From positions 1 through 18,333 of the forward strand of contig JACZXR010000005.1 of assembly GCA_022571535.1 (NCBI GenBank): a stretch of 18,333 bases of DNA. Reading direction: 5' to 3'. This document shows, one piece after another, positions 7,254 through 15,338 of this stretch. Within the stretch, counting starts at the first letter, position 1. Each line of letters starts with the position of its first letter. The position numbers and the translations under genes were made by a program. The notes beneath the pieces were generated by a model, which was not told the origin of the DNA, did no database searches, and saw only the letters and a list, made by a program, of their open reading frames with translations. This DNA is from Deltaproteobacteria bacterium. Its GTDB lineage: Bacteria > Desulfobacterota > Binatia > UBA9968 > CAXXLF01.

Positions 7254-10067
7254 ATGACAAGGCGAATCGATAAGGCTTATTCCCATAAAAAGGTGGAAGG
7301 TTCCTGGTATGCGCGCTGGTCTGATGCGGGCTACTTCAGACCGTCGCGCCCGAGTGCCCATCCTTTCTCAATGGTCATTCCCCCACCTAACATCACAGGC
7401 TCGCTGCACATGGGCCATGCGCTTAATAATACCCTTCAGGATATCCTCTGCCGCTACAAGAGAATGGACGGCCATAACGTCCTTTGGGTTCCGGGCACGG
7501 ACCATGCAGGTATTGCCACGCAAAACGTTGTCGAGAGGCAGCTTGCAAATCAAGGGATGAACAGGGTCCAGTTGGGCAGGGAGAAATTTGTGGAACAGGT
7601 CTGGGCTTGGCGTGGCGAGGCGGGGAGCACGATCCTGAACCAGCTGAAGGCACTAGGAGTATCCTGCGATTGGAGTCGGGAGAGCTTCACCATGGACGAG
7701 AAGCGCTCAACGGCCGTAAAAGAGGCCTTTGTTCGCCTCTGGAAGGACGGGCTCCTGTACCGAGCAGAGCGTCTAATCAACTGGTGCCCGCGTTGTAGAA
7801 CAGCCCTGGCCGATATTGAGGTGGTCCACGAAGAGTCCGACGGTCACCTCTGGTACATCCGCTACCCCTTGCTGGATGAGCCGTCGGAAGGCTTGGTCGT
7901 GGCGACCACTCGACCTGAAACGATGCTTGGTGATACGGCGGTGGCAGTTCACCCCGACGACAAACGCTATCAGCACTTCATTGGTCGCAGGGTTCGTCTC
8001 CCCATAGTTGGGCGTTCTATTCCAGTTATTTCAGATTCCTTCGTGGACCGGCAATTCGGAACAGGAGCACTCAAAATTACTCCTGGTCATGACTTTAATG
8101 ACTTCGAAATCGGGGAGAGACACGGGTTAGCGAGGATTGGCATATTTGATGACGAGGCCAGGATTGATCCATCTGCGTTCAAAAGTGAAGACCTCGAGCC
8201 GCAGGCATGGCTGAGTCGATACGCCCTTAAAGATCGCTTTGATGCAAGGCGGCTGGTATTGGAGGAGCTAGAAGAAAAACGTCTTCTGGTTAAACGAGAG
8301 CCCTATCGCCATGCCTTGGGTCGATGCTATCGGTGCAGCACGGTGATTGAACCTTACTCGACCCCTCAATGGTTTGTTAAGATAAAACCCTTGGCCGAGC
8401 CTGCCATCCGGGCGGTGAAGGAAGGTAGAATCAGAATTATCCCCGAAGGTTGGGCCAATTCCTATTTTGCCTGGATGGAGAACATCAAGGACTGGTGCAT
8501 CTCCCGACAGATATGGTGGGGACACCAGATTCCGGCGTGGTACTGCCAGAGTTGCGAGGCAGTCAATATTAGCAATCAGGCCGACCCTGTCGCCTCTGCC
8601 GGGTTCAAGCTGACCTCCGAAGCCAAACCGATTGTGCAGCATCAACGTCCGACGTCCTGCCCAAGGTGTGGGGGCGGTAAATTTTTCCAAGATCCTGACG
8701 TGCTCGATACCTGGTTTTCCTCGGCCTTGTGGCCTTTCTCCACCCTGGGTTGGCCGGAAAGGACGGAAGACCTCAAGACCTTCTATCCTACCTCTGTCCT
8801 TGTGACGGGTTTTGATATCCTTTTTTTCTGGGTTGCCCGCATGATTATGATGGGTATCAAGCTCATGGGGGATATTCCTTTCCATGACGTTTACATCCAT
8901 GCCCTGGTCCGAGATCAAGAGGGTCAGAAGATGTCGAAGTCGAAAGGGAATGTGATTGATCCTCTAGATGTGATGAGCCGGTACGGAACCGATGCCTTTC
9001 GCTTCACGCTGGCCTCGATGACTGCTATCGGGCGCGATGTAAAGCTAGCGGAGGAGAGGATCGCCGGCTACCAGAATTTTGTCAACAAGCTATGGAACGC
9101 CGCCCGGTTTGTCCTAATGAACGTTGACCAATCCGTTCGATTAGAGGGAAAAGGTTACTTGGAGAGTGTGCCGGATAAGGAACTGAACCTTGCAGATCGG
9201 TGGATCCTGTCTCGTTTGGCATCCACAATAGATCAGGCAAGGAAGGCCGTAGACTCTTACCGATTTAATGATTTTGCTCACACTCTCTACCAATTTACCT
9301 GGCATGAGTTCTGTGATTGGTACATCGAGATGAGCAAGCTGTCTCTCAGTGGGACCCTTGGCGATAACCCGCTAAAGACCCAGAGGGTTCTGATCACCGT
9401 CCTTGAGCAGGTCCTTCTTTTGCTTCATCCGCTCATGCCGTTTGCGACTGAGGAAATATGGCAAACCTTGATAAGTGATGGGCAGAAGAGTATTACGGCG
9501 GCGAGCGAAAAGGAGTGGAGCATTATGGTCCAACCCTATCCCAAGGCGAATGCAAGGTGGATTCAACCGGAGGCAGAAGAAAGGGTGGGCTTCTTAACAC
9601 AGGTCATTCGTGCCATAAGAAATCTACGCACGGAAATGAACTGTCCTCCTTCCAGGCAGATTGATGTGTCTCTATTTGTCGCAGGGCATGATCTGGACTT
9701 TCTAAGATCTCAGGAACCTTATCTCCGCACTCTTGCCCGAGCGGGTTCGGTGAAATATCTAACTCGAGGAGAAAGGCCGAAAAGGGCCGCTACGGCTGTC
9801 GTCGGGACAACAGAGATCTATCTTCCGCTCACAGATATGCCCAACCTGTGTGAGGAGGAGAGTCGGCTCACAAAAGAGGTTAGCAAGGTAGAATTGGAGT
9901 TGGCTCGCACTCAGAAAAAACTGGATAATCAAGGTTTTCTTACCAATGCAAGAGAAGAAGTCATTGAGAAAGAACGTAAAAAAGCCGAAGAGTTTGAGGA
10001 TAAGATCCAAACCCTTAATCGTAGTCTAAAAAAAATCCAGGAACTCCAGGTGCAAGGCGGGCCATAA
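7254..10067 (+). CDS. valS: Valine--tRNA ligase
   Basis: ValRS charges tRNA-Val and edits mischarged threonine. The 937-residue protein is full length. The class I HIGH motif is PPPNITGSLHMGHA at 43-56. The editing (CP1) domain carries TTRPETMLGDTAVAVHPDD starting near residue 222, and the KMSKS loop is KMSKSKGN at 559-566. The catalytic core also shows DVLDTWFSSALWPFSTLGWP. Cysteine pairs (CPRC near 178, and CYRC, CQSC and CPRCGG further on) suggest zinc-binding insertions. The anticodon-binding domain follows (WHEFCDWYIE), and the last 65 residues form the charged coiled-coil arm characteristic of ValRS. It is the first large gene of the cofactor/translation operon; nadC starts three bases after its stop. 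Confidence 0.98.
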   Translation: MTRRIDKAYSHKKVEGSWYARWSDAGYFRPSRPSAHPFSMVIPPPNITGSLHMGHALNNTLQDILCRYKRMDGHNVLWVPGTDHAGIATQNVVERQLANQGMNRVQLGREKFVEQVWAWRGEAGSTILNQLKALGVSCDWSRESFTMDEKRSTAVKEAFVRLWKDGLLYRAERLINWCPRCRTALADIEVVHEESDGHLWYIRYPLLDEPSEGLVVATTRPETMLGDTAVAVHPDDKRYQHFIGRRVRLPIVGRSIPVISDSFVDRQFGTGALKITPGHDFNDFEIGERHGLARIGIFDDEARIDPSAFKSEDLEPQAWLSRYALKDRFDARRLVLEELEEKRLLVKREPYRHALGRCYRCSTVIEPYSTPQWFVKIKPLAEPAIRAVKEGRIRIIPEGWANSYFAWMENIKDWCISRQIWWGHQIPAWYCQSCEAVNISNQADPVASAGFKLTSEAKPIVQHQRPTSCPRCGGGKFFQDPDVLDTWFSSALWPFSTLGWPERTEDLKTFYPTSVLVTGFDILFFWVARMIMMGIKLMGDIPFHDVYIHALVRDQEGQKMSKSKGNVIDPLDVMSRYGTDAFRFTLASMTAIGRDVKLAEERIAGYQNFVNKLWNAARFVLMNVDQSVRLEGKGYLESVPDKELNLADRWILSRLASTIDQARKAVDSYRFNDFAHTLYQFTWHEFCDWYIEMSKLSLSGTLGDNPLKTQRVLITVLEQVLLLLHPLMPFATEEIWQTLISDGQKSITAASEKEWSIMVQPYPKANARWIQPEAEERVGFLTQVIRAIRNLRTEMNCPPSRQIDVSLFVAGHDLDFLRSQEPYLRTLARAGSVKYLTRGERPKRAATAVVGTTEIYLPLTDMPNLCEEESRLTKEVSKVELELARTQKKLDNQGFLTNAREEVIEKERKKAEEFEDKIQTLNRSLKKIQELQVQGGP

Positions 10068-10070
10068 TCT

Positions 10071-10931
10071 ATGGAGGTTTTTCTCACTCTCCAAATCGAG
10101 CAAGTGATCAAGACGGCGCTGGAGGAAGATATCGGCACGGGGGACCTCACGACCCTGAACACTGTTCCTTCTGAACTACAGGGAAAGGGAATCTTCCGCG
10201 CCAAGCGCGACTGTGTCGTGGCCGGCCTTTTTCTACTTGATAAACTGTTTTCCTTGCTGGAACCTGAGGTTCAGATTAAATGCCTCTGCTGCGACGGGGA
10301 CCGAATAAGCCGGGGGACTGTAATTGCAGAGGCCGAGGGGTTCATTTGGGCCCTACTCATGGGGGAGAGAACAGCCCTCAATTTCCTTCAGCGCCTCTCG
10401 GGGACCGCTACTCTGACTCGCCGCTATGTCGATGCGGTTAAGGACTTTCACTGTAAGATCATAGACACACGTAAGACCACCCCGGGGCTTCGGACTCTTG
10501 AGAAATATGCCGTGCGGGTGGGAGGGGGGACCAACCACCGTCTCGGTCTCTACGATGCGGCTATCATTAAGGACAACCATATTGTCGCTTCAGGGTCTAT
10601 CGCCCGGGCAGTAGAGAATGTCCGACGCCATTCACCGTTCATGGCTAAGGTTGAGGTGGAGTGCGAAGATCTCAAACAGGTTCAGGAGGCCCTTGATGCG
10701 CAGGCGGATGTGATCATGCTCGACAACATGGAAACAAAAGAAATGGCAAAGGCCGTGAGTTTGATCAACAAAAGGGCATGGGTGGAGGCCTCTGGAGGAA
10801 TCACCATGGAGCGGTTGCGCGAGGTGGCAGCGGCTGGAGTTGACTTCATCTCGGTAGGGGCCCTGACCCATTCCGCCCCGGCAGTAGATTTCAACATGAA
10901 GGTCGTTCCAACCAGTGGTCCCAAAACATGA
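10071..10931 (+). CDS. nadC: Nicotinate-nucleotide pyrophosphorylase (carboxylating)
   Basis: NadC (quinolinate phosphoribosyltransferase) converts quinolinate and PRPP to nicotinate mononucleotide, CO2 and pyrophosphate in de novo NAD synthesis. The 286-residue protein is full length. Visible family blocks are EEDIGTGDLTT (18-28), GERTALNFLQRLSGTATLT (98-116), DTRKTTPGLR (132-141, substrate phosphate binding), GGGTNHRLGLYDAAIIKDNH (151-170), KVEVEC (193-198), MLDNM (216-220) and EASGGI (239-244). The ATG is three bases after the valS stop, and its own stop overlaps the birA start (ATGA), so translation is tightly coupled on both sides. nadA and nadB are not in the window. Confidence 0.97.
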   Translation: MEVFLTLQIEQVIKTALEEDIGTGDLTTLNTVPSELQGKGIFRAKRDCVVAGLFLLDKLFSLLEPEVQIKCLCCDGDRISRGTVIAEAEGFIWALLMGERTALNFLQRLSGTATLTRRYVDAVKDFHCKIIDTRKTTPGLRTLEKYAVRVGGGTNHRLGLYDAAIIKDNHIVASGSIARAVENVRRHSPFMAKVEVECEDLKQVQEALDAQADVIMLDNMETKEMAKAVSLINKRAWVEASGGITMERLREVAAAGVDFISVGALTHSAPAVDFNMKVVPTSGPKT

Positions 10932-11734
10932 ACCTCTCACACGAGTCCCTCTCACCCGATGAAATCCAAAGGGCAATCTCTACGGGGCGCCTTGGCAAAA
11001 AGATCCACTATTTTGGGACCATACCCTCAACCAATCTGAAGGCCCAGGCCCTAGCAAAACAGGGGGCGGCAGATGGGGAAATCGTCATTGCCGAGGAGCA
11101 AACTCACGGTAAAGGGCGGATGGGAAGAGGTTGGGTCTCGCCTCCCTATTTAAACCTTTACCTCTCTGTGATTCTACGGCCCAAGATTTCTCCGACCCTT
11201 GCACCTCAGTTCACCTTGATGTCCGCTGTCGCTATAGCCGATACGGTTCAGTCTATCCTTTCGTTTCCACCGGAGATCAAATGGCCTAACGATATTCTGG
11301 TAGACAGAAAAAAAATAGCAGGGGTCCTAACCGAGTCCTCTTGCGAGCCCGACCGAATTCTTTTTGTTATTATTGGGATCGGAATCAATCTCAACTTTTC
11401 CAGGGAGATGATGCCTGAATCCATTCAAGAAAAGGCCACTTCCGTCCTGATCTTGACTCAGAGGCAGGTCGATCGTAATGCATTTACCTGTCGATTGATT
11501 CAGAGTCTCGATCAATGCTATGGAGAACTTGAAAACGGTGGATTTGCCTCGATAATGCAACGCTGGGATAGCTATTTTCGGCTTCGTGGGAAAAATGTGA
11601 CGGTGGAAATGCCTGACCGGCGGGTCTCAGGAAGGGTAGAGGGGATAGACACCGATGGGGCTTTAATCCTGATGGGGGAGGGGGGGGGTCGAGAGAGGAT
11701 CGTTGCAGGGGATGTGATCCCCATTGATTACTAA
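10928..11734 (+). CDS. birA: Biotin--[acetyl-CoA-carboxylase] ligase, without HTH domain
   Basis: The enzyme activates biotin to biotinyl-AMP and transfers it to the carrier lysine of biotin-dependent carboxylases. In 268 residues one sees STNLKAQALA (34-43), the biotin/ATP loop GKGRMGRGW (61-69), KWPNDILVDRKKIAGVLTE (118-136), the GIGIN strand (150-154), and a C-terminal SH3-like domain (GKNVTVEMPDRRVSGRVEGI). The usual N-terminal winged-helix repressor domain of bifunctional BirA is absent; only about 25 residues precede the catalytic core. It is therefore a ligase only and should not repress biotin genes. The start overlaps the nadC stop by four bases. A G9 run near 11680-11688, coding for GEGGG in the C-terminal domain, is a possible slippage point. 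Confidence 0.95.
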   Translation: MNLSHESLSPDEIQRAISTGRLGKKIHYFGTIPSTNLKAQALAKQGAADGEIVIAEEQTHGKGRMGRGWVSPPYLNLYLSVILRPKISPTLAPQFTLMSAVAIADTVQSILSFPPEIKWPNDILVDRKKIAGVLTESSCEPDRILFVIIGIGINLNFSREMMPESIQEKATSVLILTQRQVDRNAFTCRLIQSLDQCYGELENGGFASIMQRWDSYFRLRGKNVTVEMPDRRVSGRVEGIDTDGALILMGEGGGRERIVAGDVIPIDY

Positions 11735-11746
11735 CGATTCTAGGCC

Positions 11747-12535
11747 ATGCTGCTAGCAATAGATGTCGGCAACAGCAACATTGTCCTGGGCGTCTACGAG
11801 GAAAAAAAGCTCTTAACTCACTGGCGTATCCTTACCCAGGCAGAACGAACTGCTGATGAGTACGGAGTACTCATCGCCCAACTTGCCTTTTCTCGTGGCA
11901 TCAATTGTGAAAAGATAGATGCCATCATTGTTTCTTGCGTTGTCCCTCCAATGATTACCACCATCCAAGAGCTTGCGAGTAATTATTTTGGCATCAGTCC
12001 GCTTTTAGTCGGGCCTGGCGTCAAAACCGGCATGCCTATTATCTATGACAACCCCAAAGACGTGGGTACGGATCGCATTGTCAACGCTGTGGCGGCCTAT
12101 GAGAAGTATCATGATGTCTGCATCGTGATCGATTTTGGGACTGCAACAACCTTCGACTTCATTTCCAAAAAGGGAGAGTATCTTGGCGGATCCATCGCCC
12201 CTGGCCTGCTGATTTCGGTAGAGGCCTTATTCCAAAGGGCCTCGAAGCTGCCGCGGGTTGAGGTCTCCAAGCCTAAAGAAGTCGTAGGAAAGAATACAGT
12301 CCACTCCATACAATCAGGGATATTTTACGGTTATGTGGGCTTAGTGGATGGGATTGTTCACCGGATTCAGAAGGAGAATCGTGTTCGGGCGAGGGTAGTT
12401 GCAACCGGTGGGCTCGCCAAGCTCATCGCATCGGAGTCTTCCGTGATTGAGGAAGTAGATGAGCTCCTAACTCTGGACGGCCTGCGGATCATCTATGAAA
12501 GGAACACCGCCGAGGATTTGGAGAAAAGAGCATAG
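11747..12535 (+). CDS. coaX: Type III pantothenate kinase
   Basis: CoaX phosphorylates pantothenate, the first committed step of coenzyme A synthesis. It belongs to the ASKHA kinase superfamily. The 262-residue protein begins with the phosphate-binding DVGNSN (6-11). It contains [25 protein letters not shown] (substrate and dimer contacts), [12 protein letters not shown] (the second phosphate loop) and [12 protein letters not shown], and ends with [12 protein letters not shown] and [13 protein letters not shown]. All are hallmarks of the type III family, which differs from CoaA (type I) and type II kinases. It starts 12 bases after birA, and the birA-coaX order is common in bacteria. Confidence 0.97.
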   Translation: MLLAIDVGNSNIVLGVYEEKKLLTHWRILTQAERTADEYGVLIAQLAFSRGINCEKIDAIIVSCVVPPMITTIQELASNYFGISPLLVGPGVKTGMPIIYDNPKDVGTDRIVNAVAAYEKYHDVCIVIDFGTATTFDFISKKGEYLGGSIAPGLLISVEALFQRASKLPRVEVSKPKEVVGKNTVHSIQSGIFYGYVGLVDGIVHRIQKENRVRARVVATGGLAKLIASESSVIEEVDELLTLDGLRIIYERNTAEDLEKRA

Positions 12536-12557
12536 GAATCTACGGGGGGGATAGGAT

Positions 12558-14651
12558 ATGGCTTCAACTGAGATAGACAAGCTGCGTAACACGGGGATAC
12601 TTGGCCATGGAGGGGCGGGAAAAACATCATTGGGCGAGGCCATGATCTTTGCCGCGGGAGCCTCGCAGCGCCTTGGTCGTGTCGAGGACGGCTCTTCGGT
12701 TTTCGATCACGAGCCAGAGGAGATAAAGCGGCATATTTCAATCTCGACCGCCTTTCACACGTTGAAGTGGAAAAAGTTTGATCTTAACCTGATCGACACA
12801 CCTGGCTATGCGCCCTTCCTTGCCGACACCGTGCATTGTATGCGCTCTTTTGGAGGAGCCGTGTTTGTGGTCAACCCATCGGTGGGGCTCAGGGTAGAGG
12901 CTCAGCGCATATGGGCTCACGCCAATCAGCGCAATACTCGACGGCTGCTCTTTGCAAACAGGATAGACCGTGAGGGAGCCAATATCTTAGAGGCCGTGGA
13001 AGGGATATTAAACGATCTCGAGGTCAAAGGGGTGCATCTTCAGGTCCCTATCGGCTCGGGAGAAACCTTCGCGGGTGTAGTGGATCTTTTGCTGATGAAA
13101 GCCCTTATCTTTGAAGGGGATAGCGGGAAATTCTCTCAGAAGGATATCCCAGAGGAATTAAAAAAAACTGTCCAAGACCTGCGCGTTCGGCTTACGGAGA
13201 GTGTTGCCGAGACAGACGATGCACTGCTGGAAAAGTATTTGGACGGTCAGGAGCTCAGCCTGGAGGAGATCAAACAAGGACTCCGGATGGGCGTTCTCCA
13301 GGGCAAGATCGTACCGGTCCTCTATGGTTCTGCAACACGGTTGATTGGTATTCCGCAGCTACTGGATGCCATTATCGACTATCTTCCCTCTCCGCTGGAT
13401 GAAGGCGAGCAACAGGGAAAGAACCCTGTCACCGGAGAATCTGAAGCGCGATCTCATGATTCGGCTGCCCCTCTTTCGGCCTACGTTTTTAAGACCATCA
13501 TCGACCCTTTTGCGGGAAGGCTCTCGATCATGCGCGTGGTTTCCGGAAGGATAGCCACGGATATGGGGGTGTACAACTCAAACAAACAAGCGAAGGAAAA
13601 GATCGGCCACCTCTTTAGGCTGGAGGGGAAAAAGCAAGATCTTGTGCGTGAGGCCATCGCTGGCGAGATCATCGCTGCGGCCAAACTGAAGAATGTCTCT
13701 TCGGGGGATACCCTGTGTGATGAGAGATCCCCGATCCAGTTTGACGGGTTGGTCCATTTTCCTCCTCACATCTCCTTTGCCCTTGAGCCTAAGTCAAGGG
13801 CCGATGAAGACAAGGTCCCACAGGGACTCCATCGAATCATGGAAGAGGACCTTTCCGTTGAGATGCATCGGGACCATCAGACGCGGGAATTCATCCTTTC
13901 CGGTATGGGGCAGTTGCATATCGAAGTGATCGTCGAGAAGCTCAAGCGCAAGTACGGCGCAGAGGTGGAGCTCAAGGCACCCAAAGTACCTTATCTGGAA
14001 ACCATCAAGACGAGTGCCAAGGCTCAGGGGAAATACAAAAAACAGTCGGGTGGAAGGGGGCAGTATGGAGATACCTGGATCGAAATCCAGCCCCTGCCCA
14101 GTGGTAAGGGATTTGAGTTCGTTAACAAAATCGTGGGTGGGGCCATTCCGCGCAATTACATCCCATCCGTGGAAAAAGGGATCGTAGAGACTATGAGTGG
14201 TGGGTACGTTGCGGGTTATCCCATGGTGGATTTGCGGGTGACACTTTATGACGGTTCCTATCACGAGGTGGATTCTTCAGATATGGCCTTCAAGATAGCG
14301 GGATCCATGGGGTTCAAAATCGCCGTGGACAAGGCTAAGCCTGTGATCCTGGAGCCGGTGATGTTAGTGGACGTAACAGTCCCGGAGGAATGCATGGGTG
14401 ATGTCATAGGAGACCTGAACAGCCGACGTGGGCGGGTCCTCGGGGTAGAGGCCAGAGGCCACTACCAAGTAATCAAGGCCAATGTTCCTATGTCTGAAAT
14501 CCTGAGGTACGCCCCGGACCTGACTTCGATAACCAGCGGACGGGGGGAATTTCAGATGGAGTTCACCCGATACGAGGAACTGCCGGCGCACATTACCGAG
14601 AAGGTGATCAAGGAATCCAAGGCGGCAGCCGAGGCACAACACAAGAGTTAA
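12558..14651 (+). CDS. Elongation factor G-like translational GTPase (paralogue)
   Basis: The 697-residue protein has the full five-domain EF-G layout. The P-loop is GHGGAGKT (16-23), G3 is DTPGY (80-84), domain II lies around residues 305-400, and domains III-V include GRGQYGDTWIEI, VGGAIPRNYIPSVEKGI and DVIGDLNSRRGRVLG. It differs from canonical FusA. The switch I region reads IKRHISISTA where FusA has ERGITI-type sequence, and G4 is NRID (134-137) instead of NKxD. It therefore fits the EF-G-like/EF-G2 paralogue group, which often lacks a settled role (translocation back-up, recycling or stress). No rpsL/rpsG or tuf genes adjoin it, unlike a str-operon fusA. It is the last gene of the operon; a GGGGGG run lies about 10 bases before the ATG. 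Confidence 0.93.
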   Translation: MASTEIDKLRNTGILGHGGAGKTSLGEAMIFAAGASQRLGRVEDGSSVFDHEPEEIKRHISISTAFHTLKWKKFDLNLIDTPGYAPFLADTVHCMRSFGGAVFVVNPSVGLRVEAQRIWAHANQRNTRRLLFANRIDREGANILEAVEGILNDLEVKGVHLQVPIGSGETFAGVVDLLLMKALIFEGDSGKFSQKDIPEELKKTVQDLRVRLTESVAETDDALLEKYLDGQELSLEEIKQGLRMGVLQGKIVPVLYGSATRLIGIPQLLDAIIDYLPSPLDEGEQQGKNPVTGESEARSHDSAAPLSAYVFKTIIDPFAGRLSIMRVVSGRIATDMGVYNSNKQAKEKIGHLFRLEGKKQDLVREAIAGEIIAAAKLKNVSSGDTLCDERSPIQFDGLVHFPPHISFALEPKSRADEDKVPQGLHRIMEEDLSVEMHRDHQTREFILSGMGQLHIEVIVEKLKRKYGAEVELKAPKVPYLETIKTSAKAQGKYKKQSGGRGQYGDTWIEIQPLPSGKGFEFVNKIVGGAIPRNYIPSVEKGIVETMSGGYVAGYPMVDLRVTLYDGSYHEVDSSDMAFKIAGSMGFKIAVDKAKPVILEPVMLVDVTVPEECMGDVIGDLNSRRGRVLGVEARGHYQVIKANVPMSEILRYAPDLTSITSGRGEFQMEFTRYEELPAHITEKVIKESKAAAEAQHKS

Positions 14652-14695
14652 TGCCTCCGGTCCTCTACGCCTTACTGTGCCGGAATCAAGTTATA

Positions 14696-14725
14696 TCGAC
14701 CACGGGGTTCAAACCCCGTGGTCGA
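14696..14725. repeat. Perfect 14-bp inverted repeat
   Basis: The arms at 14696-14709 (TCGACCACGGGGTT) and 14712-14725 are exact reverse complements separated by two bases, so a very stable hairpin forms on either strand. It begins 45 bases after the EF-G-like stop. It could end transcription of the operon, but no T-run follows, so it may instead be a repetitive palindromic element. Confidence 0.75.
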
Positions 14726-14752
14726 CCAAAGGGAAGAGCTGCCGCTTGAAAC

Positions 14753-14778
14753 CCGACCTGCCTGCGCAGGCAGGTCGG
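14753..14778. repeat. Perfect 26-bp palindrome
   Basis: CCGACCTGCCTGC and its exact reverse complement meet with no spacer. The 13-base half itself holds a CCTG/CCTG duplication, giving CCTGCCTGCGCAGGCAGG at the centre. It lies 27 bases after the first palindrome. Together they look like a REP-type intergenic element, or a processed hairpin pair at the operon end. Confidence 0.75.
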
Positions 14779-14817
14779 TTATGTGCCCTGGCAAGCCGCG
14801 GGGTTACTTAATAATCT

Positions 14818-15030
14818 ATGAAAAAGAAATTTGATCGTCTAAGCGCCTCCCTTCTTTACTGCAACAAGTGTGGTTGTGCCATGCCTGTTCGGGAGAGGCT
14901 TCTCCTTGTTCTTCCCGATGGGGAACTCTACGATTACTTATGCCAGCAATGCGGGACCTCGCTTGGTTCCAAGACAGAGCGTGTCATTTCAAAGCCTTCA
15001 ATAACTCCCTCCCTGATTCGGACTTCATAG
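14818..15030 (+). CDS. Small zinc-ribbon protein
   Basis: The 70-residue product carries two CxxC knuckles, C15-C18 (YCNKCG) and C42-C45 (LCQQCGTSLG), spaced 23 residues apart. This is the spacing of a zinc ribbon. The intervening MPVRERLLLVLPDGELYDY is well-formed beta-strand sequence. No signal peptide is present, so it is cytoplasmic. The function is unknown; such proteins may bind RNA or protein. The tail after residue 52 is low in structure. No strong ribosome-binding site is visible. It is isolated between palindromes and the insertion element. Confidence 0.6.
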   Translation: MKKKFDRLSASLLYCNKCGCAMPVRERLLLVLPDGELYDYLCQQCGTSLGSKTERVISKPSITPSLIRTS

Positions 15031-15066
15031 ATTTCTACAGACGGAAGGGGGGTCAAATCTTGAAGT

Positions 15067-15183
15067 ATGGCATTTGCACACGGACTCAAACTAACTAAAT
15101 CAGGCTCACTTTTTAGTAAGAGAAAGTGCTCCGGCTGTGGTATCTTGATTGATAAAGATTCTGTCAAGGGGCCACCGGTATAG
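15067..15183 (+). CDS. Possible 38-residue CxxC peptide or gene remnant
   Basis: A short frame from ATG 15067 to TAG 15181-15183 encodes a basic N-terminus (KLTKSGSLFSKRK), then CSGCG and a polar end. The CxxC could be half of a zinc ribbon. A purine-rich stretch (GGAAGGGGGG) precedes it, but too far upstream for a good ribosome-binding site. It may be chance, or debris left by the neighbouring insertion. The rest of 15031-15236 shows nothing else. Confidence 0.2.
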   Translation: MAFAHGLKLTKSGSLFSKRKCSGCGILIDKDSVKGPPV

Positions 15184-15236
15184 TTCAAAAAGAAATGGGA
15201 GACCTTGGATTGAACCTTTCGTGTCATTAAATTAAA

Positions 15237-15262
15237 GGATCTTCTCCCTAGCGAGTGGGTAA
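15237..15262 (+). repeat. Left terminal inverted repeat of the ISL3 element
   Basis: This end pairs with 16578-16603 at 22 of 26 positions; the mismatches are at repeat positions 3, 12, 14 and 15. The innermost ten bases GAGTGGGTAA are identical in both ends. Confidence 0.75.
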
Positions 15263-15338
15263 AAATAGGGTAAAAACAGTCTGAGCAGGACGGAGAGTTG
15301 ACTGTTTCAATAGTCAAGAAATCTGGCATGATTTCAGG

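Noticed and set aside
8268..8918. Antisense frame of 216 residues inside valS
   Set aside because: valS is continuous and fully conserved here; the reverse frame is a composition effect.
14696..14725. Rho-independent terminator for the EF-G-like operon
   Set aside because: The stem is strong, but no T-run follows on either strand; kept as an inverted repeat only.
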